From contig CAXSAZ010000001.1 of the NCBI GenBank assembly GCA_964235485.1, forward strand, positions 248,001 to 312,000: a DNA stretch of 64,000 nucleotides, in the 5' to 3' direction. The position numbers and the translations under genes are program-made. The stretch comes from CAHJXG01 sp964235485. Its GTDB lineage: Bacteria > Pseudomonadota > Alphaproteobacteria > Acetobacterales > Acetobacteraceae. The notes beneath the pieces were generated by a model. That model was not told the DNA's origin, made no database searches, and saw nothing but the letters and a program-made list of their open reading frames with translations. Of this stretch, positions 17,533 through 25,594 are shown piece by piece; position 1 is the stretch's first letter; every line of letters starts with the position of its first letter.

Positions 17533-18462
17533 TCAAGGTTCGGCCCGGGTCCAAAAGAATGTCAGTTCGTGCTTGTTGTGGAACAAGTGAGCCAGGCGTC
17601 CCCGTGGCAGGGCGGCAAACCCGCGTGTTGTCGGGTGGTCTGTCGCCCCTTGGAACTTCACCGTGCAGATGATCTGCCGTGCACTGCCTGCTGCCACCCA
17701 ACGCTCCACCATGCCCAACGTCCGTGACGGGTAGGCAATCACGTCGCACACCATCCAGTCCACTGGTTCCGGCGCCAAGGCGAAGGCGCTTCCGACCACC
17801 GGCTCCACCCCAGGCATCGCGGCGACGCCCGGGTCGAGCGGCGCCTTGTCCACGGCCCGGACCGACGCCCCCAAACTGGCCAGCACCCAAGTCCAACCGC
17901 CCGGCGAGGCGCCGAGGTCCAAGCACGTGTCGCCGGGTCCGGGATGGGCGCCGAGCCGGGTCAGGGCTTCCCATAGCTTGAGGTAGGCGCGGCTGGGCGG
18001 GCCGGCACGGTCCTCCTCGAATCGGCATTCCCCCATGGGGAACGGGCTGGATTTGGTCGGGCTGGCCAGCAGCCGATTGTGGTCCAGCAGGGTCCATGCC
18101 CCAAGATGCGATGCCGGCGCAGGCTCGGGAAAGCGGAGCGGGCGGGCGCGGACCGGAGGCAGGTGTTCCCCGATCAGCGCCATGCGGCGGTGGTGCAGGA
18201 CGGGGTAAGCGGACCAATTGCGCTGCTGCTGCCGGAGCAGCCCGGCCGCGGCTTTGATCGACGCGGCCACATGCACCTGTGGGGCGGTCCATACGTCGAG
18301 CGCCCAGACGCTGGCGAATGGCGGGTCAGGTGACAGCGCCAGGCGGCCGTGCCAGGCGGTGACGGCAACGCCGGCCTGGGCCAACTCCTCGGCCAGCGGC
18401 TGTTCCAGGTCCTCGGCGGCCAGGTAGGCGCTGCCGACCGGCCCGGCGGCGGTCTCAGTCAC
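17533..18462 (-). CDS. rlmM: RlmM-like FtsJ-fold rRNA 2'-O-methyltransferase
   Basis: A 309-residue SAM-dependent enzyme. The C-terminal Rossmann domain has the SAM loop CLDLGASPGGWTW, the acidic AVDKAPLD and MVCDVIAYPS, and the catalytic-Lys segment TVKFQGATDH. The N-terminal half contains a THUMP-like substrate domain. E. coli RlmM methylates C2498 of 23S rRNA. GTG 18462 forms a GTGA overlap with the stop of the DUF423 gene; the same ygdD-rlmM pairing occurs in E. coli, which supports both the start and the name. Confidence 0.85.
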   Translation of the reverse strand: MTETAAGPVGSAYLAAEDLEQPLAEELAQAGVAVTAWHGRLALSPDPPFASVWALDVWTAPQVHVAASIKAAAGLLRQQQRNWSAYPVLHHRRMALIGEHLPPVRARPLRFPEPAPASHLGAWTLLDHNRLLASPTKSSPFPMGECRFEEDRAGPPSRAYLKLWEALTRLGAHPGPGDTCLDLGASPGGWTWVLASLGASVRAVDKAPLDPGVAAMPGVEPVVGSAFALAPEPVDWMVCDVIAYPSRTLGMVERWVAAGSARQIICTVKFQGATDHPTTRGFAALPRGRLAHLFHNKHELTFFWTRAEP

Positions 18463-18851
18463 CTCCGGCGAAGCGCGGACAAGCCCAGCAGCGCCCAGCC
18501 CAGCATCAGCAGGCTGCCGCCCACCGGGGCGAGCACGCCCAGGTGCGGACCGCCGAGCGCCCCCGCATAGACCGTGCCGCAGAACAACAGCGTGCCGAGC
18601 GCGAACGCCGCGCCCGCCGCGTGCGCCAGCCCGCCGCCCCGCGCGCCCCAAAGCCCGCAGCCCAGCAGCGCCAGGGCGTGCCAGCCCTGCATCTGCACGG
18701 CGCTGGCCAGGGCGCGGGCCTCGCCGGCCTCCACCGGCAGGTGCGCCGCCCCGGCCGCGGCGGCCACCGCCAGCAGTCCGGCCACCCCGCCCAAGGCGAT
18801 CCAGCCGCGATACGTGCCCGTGTTCATGGATATCGTGTTCATGGATGCCAT
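18459..18851 (-). CDS. DUF423 (YgdD-like) inner-membrane protein
   Basis: A 130-residue protein with four hydrophobic helices and the family segments GAAHLP, QMQGWHALALL and FCGTVYAGAL. Function unknown; conserved upstream of rlmM. Three in-frame ATGs (18851, 18842, 18827) occur within 25 bases because a 13-base unit is duplicated there (18819-18831 and 18834-18846), so the true start is uncertain; the third best fits the family's N-terminus. Confidence 0.88.
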   Translation of the reverse strand: MASMNTISMNTGTYRGWIALGGVAGLLAVAAAAGAAHLPVEAGEARALASAVQMQGWHALALLGCGLWGARGGGLAHAAGAAFALGTLLFCGTVYAGALGGPHLGVLAPVGGSLLMLGWALLGLSALRRR

Positions 18852-18905
18852 TTACCCGCAGCGGGCCAGTTCCGCCATTGTGCGGTCCGGTGTAGCTTGC
18901 AGGAC

Positions 18906-19856
18906 ATGCCCCGCGGAGACCTGTTCCCCGAAATCGGACCGTTCGAGACCGGCTACATGCCGCTGTCCGGCGGGCACGTGATGTATTGGGAGCAGGTGGG
19001 CGCGGCGCACGGCCAGCCGGTGCTGTTCCTGCACGGCGGACCCGGCGCCGGGGCGGGCGCGGTGCATCGCCGCTTCTTCGACCCGCATTTCTGGCGCGTG
19101 GTGATCTTCGACCAGCGCGGCGCCGGGCGCTCCCGGCCCTTGGGCAGCCTGGCGCACAACACCACGCCCGACCTCGTGGCCGACATCGAGACGCTGCGCC
19201 GCCATCTCGGCATCGAGCGCTGGCTGCTGTTCGGCGGGTCCTGGGGGTCCACCCTGGCCCTCGCCTATGCGCAGGCCTACCCGGACCGGGTGCGCGGCCT
19301 GGTGCTGCGCGGCGTGTTCCTGGGCCGGCGGGCGGAGGTCGAGTGGTTCCTGCACGGCCTGGGTGCGGTGTTCCCGGACGCGCACGCGGCCTTCGTGGGC
19401 CATCTGACGCCCGCGGAGCGGCATGACGTGCTCGGCGCTTACCTGCGTCGCCTGGTCCACCCCGACCCCGCCGTGCACATCGCCGCCGCCCGCGCCTGGT
19501 CGGTTTACGAGGGGTCCTGCAGCACCTTGCTGCCCAGCCCCGATACGGTGGCCTCCTTTGCGCAGGACCGCACGGCGCTGGGCCTCGCGCGGATCGAGGC
19601 GCACTACTTCGCCCATGACCTGTTCCTGCCGGATGGCGGGCTGCTCGGCGGTATGCACCGGATCGGCCATCTGCCGGCCGAGATCGTCCAGGGCCGCTAC
19701 GACATGATCTGCCCGGCGCGCACCGCCTTTGAGCTTGCGGCGTCCTGGCCCGCCGCCCGGCTGACCGTCATCCCCGACGCCGGGCACTCGGCCCTGGAAC
19801 CGGGCGTGCGCCGGGCCTTGGTGTCCGCCGTGGAGCGGTTCCGCAACGTCCGCTGA
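18906..19856 (+). CDS. pip: Prolyl aminopeptidase (proline iminopeptidase)
   Basis: A 316-residue alpha/beta hydrolase that removes N-terminal proline from peptides. HGGPGAG is the family oxyanion loop, FDQRGAGRS follows, GGSWGSTLALAYAQ holds the nucleophile Ser, and the catalytic His is in DAGHSALE near the C-terminus. Length and motifs match the cytoplasmic monomeric family S33. The start ATG 18906 has AGGA close upstream. It diverges from DUF423/rlmM with a 54-base gap. Confidence 0.93.
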   Translation: MPRGDLFPEIGPFETGYMPLSGGHVMYWEQVGAAHGQPVLFLHGGPGAGAGAVHRRFFDPHFWRVVIFDQRGAGRSRPLGSLAHNTTPDLVADIETLRRHLGIERWLLFGGSWGSTLALAYAQAYPDRVRGLVLRGVFLGRRAEVEWFLHGLGAVFPDAHAAFVGHLTPAERHDVLGAYLRRLVHPDPAVHIAAARAWSVYEGSCSTLLPSPDTVASFAQDRTALGLARIEAHYFAHDLFLPDGGLLGGMHRIGHLPAEIVQGRYDMICPARTAFELAASWPAARLTVIPDAGHSALEPGVRRALVSAVERFRNVR

Positions 19857-19882
19857 CACCCCCGCTATTCGTTACGAAGCCG

Positions 19883-19911
19883 TTGACGATCCCGCCGGAA
19901 CCCGGTATCAC
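19883..19911 (+). promoter_or_regulatory. Sigma70-type promoter candidate for the beta-helix gene
   Basis: TTGACG (19883-19888), a 17-base spacer and TATCAC (19906-19911), about 58 bases before the ATG at 19969. It is the best-spaced promoter match I found in the window. Confidence 0.5.
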
Positions 19912-19968
19912 AAAAGTGTGAATGAGAGGTTGCCGGGGTGGTCCTCGGCGCATCCGGGGAGGGGCGGG

Positions 19969-21285
19969 ATGGCGACATTGACGGTGGGCGCAAACCAGCA
20001 GTTTCGGCGCATTGCGGATGCGGTTGCGGCGGCGCGGGACGGCGACGTGGTTTTGGTCCAGGCCGGCACGTACGTGAACGACTTCACGACCGTCACCCGC
20101 AAGATCACGCTGCAGGGCGTGGGCGGGATGGTGAAAATGGTTGCCACCGTGCCGCCGACGGACGGCAAGGCCATCCTGACCACGGCCAACGACGTGACGG
20201 TGGACCACTTCGAGTTCTCCGGCGCCAAAGTGGCCGATGAGAACGGCGCGGGCATCCGTTACGAGGCGGGCAAGCTGACGGTCGCCAACTCGTATTTCCA
20301 CGACAACGAGAACGGGCTGCTGGCCGCCCCCGACCCCCAGGGCACGATCACCATCAGGAACTCGGAGTTCGGGCACAACGGCAACGGAAACGGCCTCACC
20401 CACAACCTCTACGTCGGCGTGATCAAGCAGCTCACGATCCAGGACAGCTACATCCATGACGCCGTGATCGGGCACGAGGTCAAGAGCCGGGCGCTCAACA
20501 CGACGATCACCGGGTCACGCATCCAGAACAACGGCGGCAACGCAAGCTATGAGATCGACCTGCCGCAGGGCGGCAACGCGCTGATCCAGGGCAACGTGAT
20601 CCAGCAGGGGGCGAACGCCACCAACTTCGCGATGATCGCGTTCGGGGAGGAGGGCAACCTCAACCCCGGTTCCGCCCTGGTCGTGCGCGGCAACACGGTG
20701 GTGAACGACAAGACGGGCGGCATCGTCGAATCGGACGCCCCAATCGCCGTGTGGAACGCCACGGACATGCCGGCGGCGATGAACGGCAACCGGATCTACG
20801 GCTTCAGCAGCACGGCCAAGACGCTCGGCGCGGTGGCGCAGACCGGAACGACGGCGCTGGCCAGCCGCCCGGCGCTGAGCCTGGCCTCGCCGGTCGGCAG
20901 CAGCGTGCACAGCATCGCGCTCAACCTGTCCGAGGATTATTGGCAGGGCGACGCGCAGGCGATCATCAGCATCGACGGGAAGCAGCTCGGCGGGGCGCAG
21001 ACCATCACCGCGTCGCACGCGCTGGGCCAGGAGCAGAAGATTTCCTTCCTGGTTCCGCTCCCGGCCGGGCCGCACGCCGTGTCGGTCGCGTTCGTGAACG
21101 ACGCCTGGGGCGGGACCGCCGCGACGGACCGCAACCTTTACGTCGATTCGATGGACGTGAACGCCCAGCATGTGGTGCTGGGCGCGACGCTTTACGCCAA
21201 CGGGGTGCTGTCCTTTGCCATTCCGGCCGCCGCGCTCAGCATCGGCACCACGTCGAACGCCCAAGCCATTCTGCCGACCCACTAG
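19969..21285 (+). CDS. Right-handed beta-helix protein with C-terminal carbohydrate-binding-like domain
   Basis: A 438-residue protein. Residues about 1-280 are short repeating strands of a parallel beta helix (pectate-lyase/NosD type), including NGAGIRYEAGKL, HNLYVGVIKQLTIQDS and GHEVKSRA. The C-terminal ~120 residues (SEDYWQGDAQAIISIDGKQ, then FVNDAWGG and RNLYVDSMDVNA) resemble CBM60/CBM36 calcium-dependent xylan-binding modules. Unlike its two paralogues at 35.4 and 36.4 kb it has no N-terminal signal peptide, so it is cytoplasmic or leaves by a signal-less route. ATG 19969 follows a strong GGGGAGGGG; an upstream ATG at 19918 is weaker. Confidence 0.82.
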   Translation: MATLTVGANQQFRRIADAVAAARDGDVVLVQAGTYVNDFTTVTRKITLQGVGGMVKMVATVPPTDGKAILTTANDVTVDHFEFSGAKVADENGAGIRYEAGKLTVANSYFHDNENGLLAAPDPQGTITIRNSEFGHNGNGNGLTHNLYVGVIKQLTIQDSYIHDAVIGHEVKSRALNTTITGSRIQNNGGNASYEIDLPQGGNALIQGNVIQQGANATNFAMIAFGEEGNLNPGSALVVRGNTVVNDKTGGIVESDAPIAVWNATDMPAAMNGNRIYGFSSTAKTLGAVAQTGTTALASRPALSLASPVGSSVHSIALNLSEDYWQGDAQAIISIDGKQLGGAQTITASHALGQEQKISFLVPLPAGPHAVSVAFVNDAWGGTAATDRNLYVDSMDVNAQHVVLGATLYANGVLSFAIPAAALSIGTTSNAQAILPTH

Positions 21286-21325
21286 CCGAGAAGGCCCTCA
21301 CCGGCGCCACGCCGGCGGGGAGGGG

Positions 21326-23155
21326 TCAAACAGCCAGGGCCGCGGTGACGCGCCGGGCGAAAGCGGCCGGGTCGGACGGCATTTCCCCGTCCTGCACTCG
21401 CGCCAGGTCGAGCAGGGTATGCGCCGTGTCGGTCAGGTCGGCGCCGGCCTCGACCTGCTTGGACAGGCTGCGGATCAGCGGGTGGCGCGGGTTCACCTCC
21501 AACGCCGGCGGCAGGCCCAGCCCGGCCTGCCCGTGCCGCCGCATCAACCGTTGCATCTGCAAATCCGGGCCGAACCCGGCCGCCGCCAGCACCACCGCGC
21601 TGTCCACCAGCCGGTCGGTCGCGCGCACCTCGCCCACGGCGTTGCCCAGCGCCGCTTTCAGCGCGGGCAGCAGCTTGTCCACGTCCGCGGCCTCGCCCTC
21701 CGGCTCGGCCGTGACCGGCAGCTTCGACAGGTCGATGCCGCCCTGGGTCACGCTGCGGATCGGCTTGCCGCCCCACTCGGCCAGCCGCTCCGGCCAGAAG
21801 GTATCGACGGGATCGGTGAGCAGCAGCACCTCGACGCCGCGGGCCTTGAAGCCTTCCAATTGCGGCGACCGGGACAGCGCATCGGCGTCGTCGCCGGTCA
21901 GGATGAAGATCGCGTCCTGCTCCGGCTTCATGCGCTCCACGTAGCCGTCCAACCCGGTCCAGCCTGCCTCCGCGGACGAGCGGAACCGCATCAGCCCGGC
22001 CAGTTCCGTGCGGTGCTCGGTGTCTTCCCAGACGCCCTCCTTCAACACTGCGCCGAAGTTCTCCCACAGCTTGGCGAAGTCGTCCGCTTCCTTGGCGCGC
22101 GTCTTCAACTCGCCCAGCACGCGGTTGGCCACCGCCTTGCGGATGCGGGCCAGCACCGGCGTCGCCTGCAGCATCTCGCGGCTGACGTTCAGCGGCAGGT
22201 CCTCGGTATCCACCACGCCCTGCACGAAGCGCAGCCAGGGCGGCAGCAGCCCGGCCTCGTCCGTGATGAACATGCGGCGCACGTGCAGGCGCACCCGGCT
22301 TTCGCGCACGCCCTCCACCGCCTCGAACGGCCGGGCGCCCGGCACGAACAGCAGCGCCGAGTATTCAAGCGCGCCCTCCGCCCGCCAGTGCAGGGTGGCC
22401 CAGGGTTCGTCGTATTGGCCGAGGTGTCGGTAGAACTCCTTATACTGTTCGGCCGTCACCTCGGCCTTCGGCTTGCGCCACAGTGCGGTGCCGGCGTTGG
22501 CCGGCCGGTCCTCGCCTTCCGTCGCCACCGTGATCGGCACGGTGATGTGGTCCGCCCACTTGCGCACGACCGTCTCGAGCCGGATCGGCTCCAGGAACTC
22601 CTCCGCGTCGGGTTTGACGTGCAGCAGCACGTCCGTGCCGGGCATGTCCCGCGTGGCCGGGGTGAGGGTGAAGGCGCCGGCGCCGTCCGACGCCCAGGTC
22701 CACGCTTCCTCTGACCCGGCGCGGCGGCTCGTGACCTCCACGCGGTCCGCCACCATGAATGCCGAGTAGAAGCCGACGCCGAACTGGCCGATAAGGCTGA
22801 CCTTCTCCTCCGGCTTGGCCGCGGCCGCGGCGTCGCCGAAGCGGCGGGTGCCGGACCGGGCAATGGTGCCGAGGTTCGCCGACAGCTCTCCCTTGTCCAT
22901 GCCAGCCCCCTGGTCCGCGATCAGGATCGTGCGCGCGGCCTTGTCCGGCACGATGCGGACGCTGGCATCGGGCGGCAATGCCAAGGCGGGGGCGGTCAGC
23001 GCCTCGAACCGGCGGCGGTCCGTGGCGTCGGCGGCGTTGGCGACCAGCTCGCGCAGGAAGATCTCGCGGTCGGAATAGAGCGCATGAACCACCAGGTCGA
23101 GCAGCCGGCCGACTTCCGCGCTGAACTCGTGGGTTTCGGTTTGCATGTCGGTCAT
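21326..23155 (-). CDS. htpG: Hsp90 chaperone HtpG
   Basis: A 609-residue cytoplasmic chaperone. The GHKL ATPase domain shows DREIFLRELVANAADATD, DQGAGMDKGELSANLGTIA and GQFGVGFYSAFMVAD; the middle domain shows LPLNVSREMLQ with the catalytic Arg, and the C-terminal dimer domain ends with LLDLARVQDG. The usual NASDA element reads NAADA here, a conservative change. No heat-shock element is obvious upstream. It converges on the beta-helix gene; a short GC-rich hairpin (21301-21315) lies between their stops. Confidence 0.96.
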   Translation of the reverse strand: MTDMQTETHEFSAEVGRLLDLVVHALYSDREIFLRELVANAADATDRRRFEALTAPALALPPDASVRIVPDKAARTILIADQGAGMDKGELSANLGTIARSGTRRFGDAAAAAKPEEKVSLIGQFGVGFYSAFMVADRVEVTSRRAGSEEAWTWASDGAGAFTLTPATRDMPGTDVLLHVKPDAEEFLEPIRLETVVRKWADHITVPITVATEGEDRPANAGTALWRKPKAEVTAEQYKEFYRHLGQYDEPWATLHWRAEGALEYSALLFVPGARPFEAVEGVRESRVRLHVRRMFITDEAGLLPPWLRFVQGVVDTEDLPLNVSREMLQATPVLARIRKAVANRVLGELKTRAKEADDFAKLWENFGAVLKEGVWEDTEHRTELAGLMRFRSSAEAGWTGLDGYVERMKPEQDAIFILTGDDADALSRSPQLEGFKARGVEVLLLTDPVDTFWPERLAEWGGKPIRSVTQGGIDLSKLPVTAEPEGEAADVDKLLPALKAALGNAVGEVRATDRLVDSAVVLAAAGFGPDLQMQRLMRRHGQAGLGLPPALEVNPRHPLIRSLSKQVEAGADLTDTAHTLLDLARVQDGEMPSDPAAFARRVTAALAV

Positions 23156-23242
23156 CGCGATCTCTCCCCAGGCTGCCGTGCCGCGGCCATATGCCGCGCG
23201 ATGCCGGGCTTTTCAATACGTTGGCGGCCCCAATGCGGCTGG

Positions 23243-23569
23243 TTACGTGCCCTGGGTGTCTGCCCCGCTGCCCCGGCCGGACACGCCGGCGCGGCTCGGC
23301 GCGTCGGTTCCCGGCTCCACGGTGCGGGACTCCGCGGCCAGTTCGGCATCGTCCTGCGGTTCGGAAGGGGCGGCGGTCACCGGGTCGTCCCGATGCTCCT
23401 CCAGCACGGCGATCACCGCCTGCGGGTCGGCCCGCTCGGCATCGGCGAACAGCCGCTCGGCCTCTTCCTCGTCGCCTGCGGCTTGGGCGCGCAGGGCCTG
23501 CTCTGCCAGTTGCCGCGCCGCCGCGTGCTTGCCGCCGGCACCGTCGGTTTGGTCGAGGTCGTCGCTCAT
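23243..23569 (-). CDS. Acidic hypothetical protein (108 aa)
   Basis: Start ATG 23569 has a near-perfect GGAGGAGG ribosome site. The first ~60 residues form Ala/Glu-rich helices (KHAAARQLAEQALRAQAAG) resembling a single TPR-like helical hairpin, followed by a disordered Pro/Thr/Ser tail. Lies 87 bases upstream of htpG on the same strand and may share its transcript. No family recognised. Confidence 0.7.
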   Translation of the reverse strand: MSDDLDQTDGAGGKHAAARQLAEQALRAQAAGDEEEAERLFADAERADPQAVIAVLEEHRDDPVTAAPSEPQDDAELAAESRTVEPGTDAPSRAGVSGRGSGADTQGT

Positions 23570-23746
23570 GAAAATCCTCCTCCGGCGAATGCGCCGCACC
23601 TTGGACCATAAAACCCTGCCGCCGGCAAAACGCCGTCAAGCCGAACGGGCGGCAGGCTTGGGCGGTTTGGTGGCAAGCTATTTTGGCGCTAAAACAAAGT
23701 GAACTCAGTCCGACCCCATCCGTTGTGAACGGCGGAGGCGGCACCC

Positions 23747-24136
23747 ATGCCAAACACGGTTGAAATCCGCAAACTGGACCCACACGACCCGTTGCCCGAA
23801 GGGCGGTCAGGCCGCGTCATCGTCCTGCGCCGTTTTGATGAGGACGATCCTCACAAGATCGTGACAGAGATCACCCTCACGGGGCCGCCCGACCGTGCCG
23901 AGGCGGTGCAGCCCGTGCGCGCTGACGGCACGGCGATGTCGTTGGACGAGGCGGTGTCGGCCGCGCAGAAGGTGGCGGAGTCGGAGGGGATCGGCCAGGT
24001 ATTCGTACTCGACCGCACCGCCGGACGGCTGGAACACGAGGTTATCGAGCACGCAGGCGACCATAGCTTCCCCGGCAAAACGCTCGACGACACGGATCCC
24101 GAGGACGGCGAGAATGGCCCGGACATGCGGGCCTGA
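23747..24136 (+). CDS. Acidic hypothetical protein (129 aa)
   Basis: A GGAGGCGG ribosome site precedes ATG 23747. The protein is acidic, with an alternating-strand N-terminus (VIVLRRFDEDD, IVTEITLTG), a helix around SLDEAVSAAQKVAESEG, and a disordered Asp/Glu-rich end. No family recognised and no membrane or signal sequence. It precedes the inositol cluster by 233 bases but the gap and composition change argue against one operon. Confidence 0.65.
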   Translation: MPNTVEIRKLDPHDPLPEGRSGRVIVLRRFDEDDPHKIVTEITLTGPPDRAEAVQPVRADGTAMSLDEAVSAAQKVAESEGIGQVFVLDRTAGRLEHEVIEHAGDHSFPGKTLDDTDPEDGENGPDMRA

Positions 24137-24187
24137 GCGGCAAACGGGCGGCAGCCATGCCCGAATTTCGCCATATGAAGCGCCTAC

Positions 24188-24370
24188 ATGGCTCGACTTC
24201 CTTCTGCAACGGCACTAAGGCGCGTGGCTCCCACGGAAGTCGGGGCTGTCCGCTTACTGTCACAAAGCGACCACGACTGCCTTTTCATGCTGCCTCCGGC
24301 GCTTATGTCCTCGTTTCTACCACAAGGCCCCCATTCCGGGTGCGGCCCTCAACAAGAAGAGAAATTCTGA
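24188..24370 (+). CDS. Possible small ORF coupled to ino1 (60 aa)
   Basis: An ATG at 24188 opens 60 codons whose TGA shares a base with the ino1 ATG (TGATG at 24368-24372). The product has two Cys and a Pro/Gly-rich end (QGPHSGCGPQQEE). No strong ribosome site. It may be only the ino1 leader region, or an upstream coupled peptide; recorded because it heads a cluster containing a YcaO gene. Confidence 0.2.
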   Translation: MARLPSATALRRVAPTEVGAVRLLSQSDHDCLFMLPPALMSSFLPQGPHSGCGPQQEEKF

Positions 24371-25575
24371 TGCCTGATACCGGGCTAGACGTGTCCACGA
24401 CAGGACGGCGTGTTGGCGTGCTTGTCGTGGGCCTCGGCGGCGCTGTCGCCTCCACGGCGGCAGCAGGCATCGAGATGCTGCGCGCCGGCTCCAACGACAT
24501 GGCGGGCCTGCCGTTGGCCGGCGTGGGCGCCTCGGGGATCGCGGCCTATCGCAACCTGCACTTCGCAGGCTGGGACCTGCACGGCGAAAACCTGGAGAGC
24601 GCGGTGCGGGAGCATCGGGTGCTTGACGGCGAGCAGGCCGGGATCGTGGCGCCGGCGCTGCGCGGGATGACGCCCTGGCCCGCCGTGGGCAGCGTCGATT
24701 TCTGCAAAAACGTGGACGGCGCCAACAAGGTCGCTGCCGGGTCGCACCGGGAAGCCGTGGAGCGCATCCGCGACGACATCCGCCGCTACCGCGAAACCTC
24801 CGGGATCGAGAACCTGGTGGTGGTGAACCTGGCCTCCGTCGAGCGGTGGCCCGATAAGGCGGCCGGGGCGCTCAGCACGCCGGAAGGCTTCGAGAAAGGC
24901 CTCGACAGCAGCGACCCGGCCATCAGCCCGGCCATGCTGTATGCCTACGCCTCCATCGTCGAGGGCGTGCCTTACGGCAACTTCACGCCGAGCCTTGCCG
25001 CGGACATCCCAGCCCTGACCACCCTGGCCGAGCGCCGCAACGTCCCCGTGGCCGGCAAGGACGGCAAGACGGGCCAGACCTTCATCAAGACCGTGCTCGC
25101 CCCGGCGTTCCGCAGCCGCAGCCTGTATGTCGAGGGTTGGTTCAGCACCAACATCCTCGGCAATCGCGACGGCCTGGCGCTGGACAACCCCGACAGCTTG
25201 AAGAGCAAGCTGAACACCAAGGGGTCGGTGCTCGACGACATTCTCGGCTATCCCGTCGAGGACCATATCGTCGATATCCGCTACTACAAGCCGCGCGGCG
25301 ACAACAAGGAAGCTTGGGACAACATCGACCTCGTGGGCTTCCTCGGCCAGAAGATGCAGATCAAGGTCAACTTTTTGTGCCGCGACAGCATCCTCGCAGC
25401 GCCTCTGGTCATCGAGATCGCCCGGGTGCTCGACTTGGCCCGGCAACGCGGCGCAGGCGGCATTCAGGAGCAGCTTGGCTTGTTCTTCAAGGCGCCCATG
25501 ACCCGGGCCGGCAAGCGGGAGGAGCACAGCTTCCCGGTGCAGGAGCGTGCGTTGCTCGATTGGCTGGCCGCATAG
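24370..25575 (+). CDS. ino1: Myo-inositol-1(3)-phosphate synthase
   Basis: A 401-residue NAD-dependent enzyme converting glucose 6-phosphate to inositol phosphate, the only de novo route to inositol. The NAD loop is VVGLGGAVASTAAAG; VVVNLASVERW, PYGNFTPS, GKDGKTGQTFIKTVLAP and STNILGNRDG are the family's catalytic and substrate segments with the conserved lysines. ATG 24370 has AAGAAGAG upstream. First gene of an eight-gene plus-strand cluster, so the inositol is presumably a precursor for that pathway. The 5' region (24137-24369) is less GC-rich and likely carries the promoter. Confidence 0.95.
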   Translation: MPDTGLDVSTTGRRVGVLVVGLGGAVASTAAAGIEMLRAGSNDMAGLPLAGVGASGIAAYRNLHFAGWDLHGENLESAVREHRVLDGEQAGIVAPALRGMTPWPAVGSVDFCKNVDGANKVAAGSHREAVERIRDDIRRYRETSGIENLVVVNLASVERWPDKAAGALSTPEGFEKGLDSSDPAISPAMLYAYASIVEGVPYGNFTPSLAADIPALTTLAERRNVPVAGKDGKTGQTFIKTVLAPAFRSRSLYVEGWFSTNILGNRDGLALDNPDSLKSKLNTKGSVLDDILGYPVEDHIVDIRYYKPRGDNKEAWDNIDLVGFLGQKMQIKVNFLCRDSILAAPLVIEIARVLDLARQRGAGGIQEQLGLFFKAPMTRAGKREEHSFPVQERALLDWLAA

Positions 25576-25594
25576 GGAGTTGTGGGTCAGCAAC

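Noticed and set aside
24157..24369. 71-codon in-frame N-terminal extension of ino1
   Set aside because: Sequence before ATG 24370 has no relation to inositol-phosphate synthases, and a ribosome site precedes ATG 24370.
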